A stretch of DNA of 64,000 nt from Bradyrhizobium sp. 190 (GTDB lineage: Bacteria > Pseudomonadota > Alphaproteobacteria > Rhizobiales > Xanthobacteraceae), in NCBI RefSeq assembly GCF_023073415.1, contig NZ_JADPJL010000068.1, positions 248,001 through 312,000 of the forward strand, read 5' to 3'. Below are positions 60,526-64,000 of the stretch, piece after piece (within the stretch, counting starts at the first letter, position 1; every line of letters begins with the position of its first letter). Under the pieces are notes generated by a model, which made no database searches, was not told the DNA's origin, and saw only the letters and a list, made by a program, of their open reading frames with translations. A program made the position numbers and the translations under genes.

Positions 60526-61896
60526 CTATTCGGCTGCACGGACCAACGTTGGCTTGGTTTTGGCCGCTGATATCTTCGTATCCGCCAGTGACATCACCGT
60601 GTTAGCCGCCAACATCATGAAATCGGAGATGCGCGGCACGATTTCGGAACGGAATCGCGAACCGTTGAACACTCCGTAGTGTCCAACGCCCTTTTGCACG
60701 TAATGCACGCGACGATGATCGGGAATTGCGGGGCACAGCGCGTGCGTCGCTTCGGTCTGGCCGAGCCCGGAGATGTCGTCGTTTTCGCCTTCCACTGTCA
60801 TCAGCGCCACGCGCCGGATCTGCGACGGATCGACCGGCTTGCCGCGATGGGTCATCTCGCCCTTGGGCAGCGCGTGCTTGACGAAGACGAGGTCGACGGT
60901 CTGCAGATAATACTCCGCCGTCAGATCCATCACCGCGAGATATTCGTCATAGAATTCGCGGTGCTTGTCGACCATGTCGCCGTCGCCCTTCACCAGGTTG
61001 TTGAACAGGGCCTTGTGCGCGTCGGTGTGGCGATCGAGGTTCATGGTGATGAAGCCCGAGAGCTGCAAAAAGCCCGGATAGACGTCGCGCATCACGCCGG
61101 GATGCGGGAACGGCACCTTGGTGATGACATGGTTGCGGAACCATTCGATGCCGCGCTCGCCCGCAAGGTTGTTCACGGAAGTAGGATTGCGGCGGGTATC
61201 GATCGGGCCGCCCATCAGCGTCATCGACAGCGGCACGAAGGGATCGCGCGCGGCTTCCATCACGGAAACCGCCGCCACCACCGGCACCGAGGGCTGGCAC
61301 ACCGCGATCACATGCATGTTGCCGCCGAGCACGTGCAGCATCTCGATGACGTAATCGACATAGTCATCGAGATCGAAGCGGCCCTCGGTGAGAGGAACCA
61401 TGCGCGCGTCGGACCAGTCGGTGATATAGACCTCATGCGTCGGCAGGAACGCCTCGACCGTGCCGCGCAACAGCGTCGCGTAATGGCCGGACATCGGCGC
61501 CACGATCAGCACGCGCGGATGGGGGCTGCGCAGCGGCCGGGTCAGCTTGCGATCGAAATGCAGCAGACGGCAGAACGGCTTTTCCCAGATCGAGCGGACC
61601 TCGACCGGCGTGCGGACGCCGTTGACCTCGGTGAAGTCGAGCCCCCATTCGGGCTTGCCGTAACGGCGGGTGGTGCGTTCGAATAATTCGCAGGCCGCGG
61701 CGATCGATTTGCCGAATTGGGTGTGCGACCAGGGATTCAGCGGGTTTTGAAACAGGATCTTGGTGGCGTCGGTCACGGCGCGTGCCGGGTTGAGCGACGC
61801 ATGGCCCAATTCGTACATCCAGTACATCGGCGTCGTAAGCGCCGGACTGCCTTCGGCCACTAGGGGCGGTGCGCCGCCAAACTCACCAATCGGCAT
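60526..61896 (-). CDS. phaZ: Intracellular polyhydroxyalkanoate depolymerase
   Basis: The 456-residue enzyme mobilises stored PHA granules. It begins, after a short lead, with YWMYELGHASLNPARAV, like PhaZ. It has the Cys-type nucleophile motif VCQPSVPVVAAVSV and continues GGPIDTRRNPTSVN and HYGVFNGSRFRSEIVPRISD. The Cys in place of Ser at the lipase box is normal for the intracellular native-granule enzymes. ATG 61896 has AGGTCAGA nine bases upstream. A longer frame to 61977 is not supported. The gene stands alone on the minus strand. Confidence 0.93.
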   Translation of the reverse strand: MPIGEFGGAPPLVAEGSPALTTPMYWMYELGHASLNPARAVTDATKILFQNPLNPWSHTQFGKSIAAACELFERTTRRYGKPEWGLDFTEVNGVRTPVEVRSIWEKPFCRLLHFDRKLTRPLRSPHPRVLIVAPMSGHYATLLRGTVEAFLPTHEVYITDWSDARMVPLTEGRFDLDDYVDYVIEMLHVLGGNMHVIAVCQPSVPVVAAVSVMEAARDPFVPLSMTLMGGPIDTRRNPTSVNNLAGERGIEWFRNHVITKVPFPHPGVMRDVYPGFLQLSGFITMNLDRHTDAHKALFNNLVKGDGDMVDKHREFYDEYLAVMDLTAEYYLQTVDLVFVKHALPKGEMTHRGKPVDPSQIRRVALMTVEGENDDISGLGQTEATHALCPAIPDHRRVHYVQKGVGHYGVFNGSRFRSEIVPRISDFMMLAANTVMSLADTKISAAKTKPTLVRAAE

Positions 61897-62023
61897 TTTA
61901 ATTCTGACCTCTGTTTGCGCCGCAGCATAGTGCAGAATGCGTAATATTGCGTCAATGGACCGATTAGTTATGTCCACGCGCCAAAAGGCCTAAAGCCCCC
62001 GTGAATCCACGGGAAACTGTGAC

Positions 62024-62842
62024 TTATTCGCCACCCCCGAGCAAAGATCCGTGAAGTTTGGCACTGCGCAAAAGGGCGAGAAAGATCGCAAAGGAGGCAA
62101 CGAACAGCACCGCGTTGATGCCAAGCGACCAGACCATCAGGTCGGCCCTGAAGACGCGATCGATCAAGAGCGCGCGCATGCCCTCGAACACATAGGTCGG
62201 CGGCAGCGTCCAGGCGATATATTGCAGCCAGGTAGGTAGCACCTCGACCGGATAATAGATGCAGGCGAGCGGCATCAGGCCGAACATCATCGTCCAAACG
62301 ATGCTCTCGGCCCCTAACCCGTTGCGCAGCACCAGGCCGGACACGAAAATTCCGACCGACCAGCTCGTGAAGATCAGGTTGCAGAAGAACGCGATCAGCG
62401 GCAGGCCGATCGCGAAAAAATTGAAATCGAAGAAGAACAGCGCCAGCAGCGTCATCGGGATCACGCCGATCGCAAGCCTGATCAGGCTCATGATCATCAG
62501 CGAGATCAGGAATTCGATCGGCTTCAACGGGCTCATCATCAGATTGCCGAGGTTGCGCGCCCACATCTCCTCGAGGAACGAGATCGAAAAGCCGAGCTGG
62601 CCGCGGAACAGGATGTCCCACAGGATCACCGCGCCGATCAGCGTGCCGCCGGCACGCGCAAAGAAATTATCGTTCTGCGAAATGTAGTTCTGCAGAAAGC
62701 CCCAGGTGATGATCTGCAGCGCCGGCCAGTAGATCAGCTCCAACAGCCGCGGCCAGGACGACATCAGGAGATACCAGTAGCGCAGCACCATCGCCTGGAT
62801 ACGGTGCCAGGAAATGCCGCGATGGACTGTGATCTCGCTCAC
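62024..62842 (-). CDS. ABC-2 type transport permease
   Basis: The 272-residue permease has six membrane helices and matches ABC-2 exporters (SWPRLLELIYWPALQIITWG, SFLEEMWARNLGNLMMSPLK and the VEVLPTWLQYIAWTLPPTYV region). Its ATG overlaps the stop of the ATPase gene (ATGA), so the two form one exporter. The substrate cannot be deduced. Drugs, polysaccharide or lipid-linked cargo are family options. Confidence 0.88.
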   Translation of the reverse strand: MSEITVHRGISWHRIQAMVLRYWYLLMSSWPRLLELIYWPALQIITWGFLQNYISQNDNFFARAGGTLIGAVILWDILFRGQLGFSISFLEEMWARNLGNLMMSPLKPIEFLISLMIMSLIRLAIGVIPMTLLALFFFDFNFFAIGLPLIAFFCNLIFTSWSVGIFVSGLVLRNGLGAESIVWTMMFGLMPLACIYYPVEVLPTWLQYIAWTLPPTYVFEGMRALLIDRVFRADLMVWSLGINAVLFVASFAIFLALLRSAKLHGSLLGGGE

Positions 62843-63636
62843 GACGATGTCCCCTCCGCTACCCGTCCGCGCGCGACATCGAGGAACACTTCTTCCAGCG
62901 TGTTCCGGTTGTAGCGCGCCATGATCTGGTCGGGACTGTCGTCATCCTCGATGCGGCCGCGCTTCATGAAAATGACGCGGTCGCACAGCCGCTCCACTTC
63001 CAGCATGTTGTGCGAAGCCAGCAGGATGGTGGCGTCATGGGTCTTGCGGAAATCCTGCAAATGCTGCCGCACCCAGTCGGCGGTATCGGGATCGAGCGAG
63101 GCCGTCGGCTCGTCGAGCAACAGCAGCTCCGGCTGGTTGATCAGCGCCTTCGCCAGCGCAACGCGGGTCTTCTGCCCGGCCGAGAGTTTTCCGTTGGCGC
63201 GATCAAGAAAATCCTTGAGATCGAGGTCGGATGCGAGCTGTTCGATGCGCTCGGCGAGATTCTTCACCGCATAGAGCCGGCCGAAGATGCTGAGGTTCTG
63301 CCGCACCGTGAGCCGCATCGGCATGTCGACATAGGGGCTCTCGAAATTCATCCGGCCGAGCACCTCGGCGCTTTGCTCCGGCATCGCATGACCGAGCACC
63401 TGGACGCGCCCCGAGGTCGGCAGCACCAGCCCCATGATCATCGCGATCGTCGTGGTCTTGCCGGCGCCGTTGCCGCCGAGCAGGCCGGTGATGCTGCCCC
63501 GCGCGATCCGGAACGACACGTCATCCACCGCGCGGGTGGTCTTGTAGAGTTTTATGAGATGCGCAACGTCGATCGCGGCGGAGCTTTCCGGCCCCGCCGC
63601 GGGCGACTGTGCTGGCGTGGCGTCGCTGTTGACCAT
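62839..63636 (-). CDS. ABC transporter ATPase of an ABC-2 exporter
   Basis: The 265-residue ATPase has Walker A GGNGAGKTTT, signature LSAGQKTRVALAKAL and Walker B LLLLDEPTASLD. It is of the CcmA/NatA class that partners ABC-2 permeases. The first 25 residues are a poorly conserved Ala/Ser-rich lead. AGG six bases before ATG 63636 fits. It is divergent from the redox sensor kinase gene. Confidence 0.92.
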   Translation of the reverse strand: MVNSDATPAQSPAAGPESSAAIDVAHLIKLYKTTRAVDDVSFRIARGSITGLLGGNGAGKTTTIAMIMGLVLPTSGRVQVLGHAMPEQSAEVLGRMNFESPYVDMPMRLTVRQNLSIFGRLYAVKNLAERIEQLASDLDLKDFLDRANGKLSAGQKTRVALAKALINQPELLLLDEPTASLDPDTADWVRQHLQDFRKTHDATILLASHNMLEVERLCDRVIFMKRGRIEDDDSPDQIMARYNRNTLEEVFLDVARGRVAEGTSS

Positions 63637-63769
63637 TTCGGCCTGTTCATTGGGCCATCAGGGCCGATAGCGCAAGGGTTCGGGGTGCTTGGCGGCGGGC
63701 GGGCCTGCATGCAGGACCGAACGACCGCGCGAATTTGTGATCGCGACCCCGCACGGCTAAACTCCAGCA

Positions 63770-64000
63770 ATGTCCGACGTTGCAGCCTCCGATTTCCGCC
63801 TTCCGTACCGCTATGTCCGTCTCGATACGATCCTCCGGCTGCGCTGGCTGGCTGCGCTCGGCCAGCTCACCGCAATCTTCATCGTGGCGCATGGGCTGGA
63901 ATTCGCCTTTCCCGTCATTGCCTGCGTCGCAATTGTCGGCGTCTCGGCGCTGCTCAATCTCGCGCTGCAAGTTGCCTTCAACCCGATGCAGCGGCTGGAA
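63770..64000 (+). CDS. regB: N-terminus of a RegB/ActS/RegS-type redox sensor histidine kinase (continues past the window)
   Basis: The visible 77 residues (SDFRLPYRYVRLDTILRLRW, LAALGQLTAIFIVAHGLEFA, FPVIACVAIVGVSALLNLAL) match the start of RegB-family sensors: a short lead, the R-L-R-W-L-A-x-x-G-Q motif and the first two membrane helices. RegB kinases (RegS in Bradyrhizobium, ActS in Sinorhizobium) phosphorylate RegA/RegR to control redox-responsive genes. The redox Cys and kinase core lie beyond 64000 and cannot be checked. The frame is open from ATG 63770 to the edge. Confidence 0.9.
   Translation, partial: MSDVAASDFRLPYRYVRLDTILRLRWLAALGQLTAIFIVAHGLEFAFPVIACVAIVGVSALLNLALQVAFNPMQRLE

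Noticed and set aside
60449..60679. 76-codon plus-strand ORF after the PHA depolymerase gene
   Set aside because: Most of it is antisense to the phaZ 3' end and no product is recognisable.

Overview
The window is a GC-rich stretch of chromosome from an alphaproteobacterium, most likely Bradyrhizobium or a close relative such as Rhodopseudomonas. The evidence is protein style (IspG, MutS, GlnD, QuiC and a RegB/ActS kinase), strong G/C preference at third codon positions, and intergenic palindromic repeats that I recognise from that group. I see no rRNA, tRNA, CRISPR array, prophage or transposase. Both edges cut genes: a degenerate GGDEF-EAL protein on the left and the N-terminus of a RegB/ActS/RegS redox sensor kinase on the right.

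Layout. 0-5.4 kb is housekeeping: small hypothetical proteins, ribosomal protein L32, MtgA, a short-chain prenyl diphosphate synthase and a DUF1345 membrane protein. 5.4-9.8 kb holds a secreted caspase-like protein, an NTF2-like protein, a fragment of a probable FAD oxidoreductase and a CPA1 antiporter. 9.9-14.9 kb holds an orphan Rieske oxygenase with a TauD-type oxygenase, IspG and a two-domain sulfurtransferase. 15-19.8 kb holds an EamA exporter, Zur, and a MarR-EmrA-EmrB efflux operon with a repeated operator. 19.9-20.7 kb is an ArsR-SRPBCC pair whose second gene is frameshifted.

20.7-37.6 kb is the most coherent part: about 17 kb read entirely on the minus strand. It encodes 3-oxoadipyl-CoA thiolase (PcaF), protocatechuate 3,4-dioxygenase (PcaHG), a LysR regulator, a shikimate/quinate-type dehydrogenase, a complete branched-chain-type ABC importer, two-domain 3-dehydroshikimate dehydratase (QuiC), a secreted tannase/feruloyl-esterase-family hydrolase, an FAD dehydrogenase, an EamA transporter and a TIM-barrel isomerase-like protein. 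Together they suggest release and import of hydroaromatic acids (quinate/shikimate type), conversion through 3-dehydroshikimate to protocatechuate, and ring cleavage into the beta-ketoadipate pathway. The middle pca steps (pcaB, pcaC, pcaD, pcaIJ) are not in the window. Two LysR-type palindromes lie where such a regulator should bind. Duplication scars lie inside the region: a shared C-terminal tail on two unrelated neighbouring genes, and an orphan 3' end of a second dehydrogenase gene.

37.9-45.3 kb holds mutS, a membrane protein, an OsmC-family protein and glnD. 45.3-46.6 kb is repeat-rich and nearly gene-free. 46.6-50.2 kb is a histidine kinase, a FixJ-type regulator, a lone receiver and a chain of micro-genes (two Cys-rich proteins and one 36-residue membrane peptide). 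50.2-54.6 kb has an Ogt-type DNA repair protein, DUF1304, two tandem near-identical ABC solute-binding proteins without a transporter, and DUF1330. 54.8-64 kb has a class A penicillin-binding protein, an L,D-transpeptidase, an amino-acid-type solute-binding protein, a YgjP-like metallopeptidase, an intracellular PHA depolymerase, an ABC-2 exporter and the start of the redox sensor kinase. At least five families of inverted repeats sit between genes.
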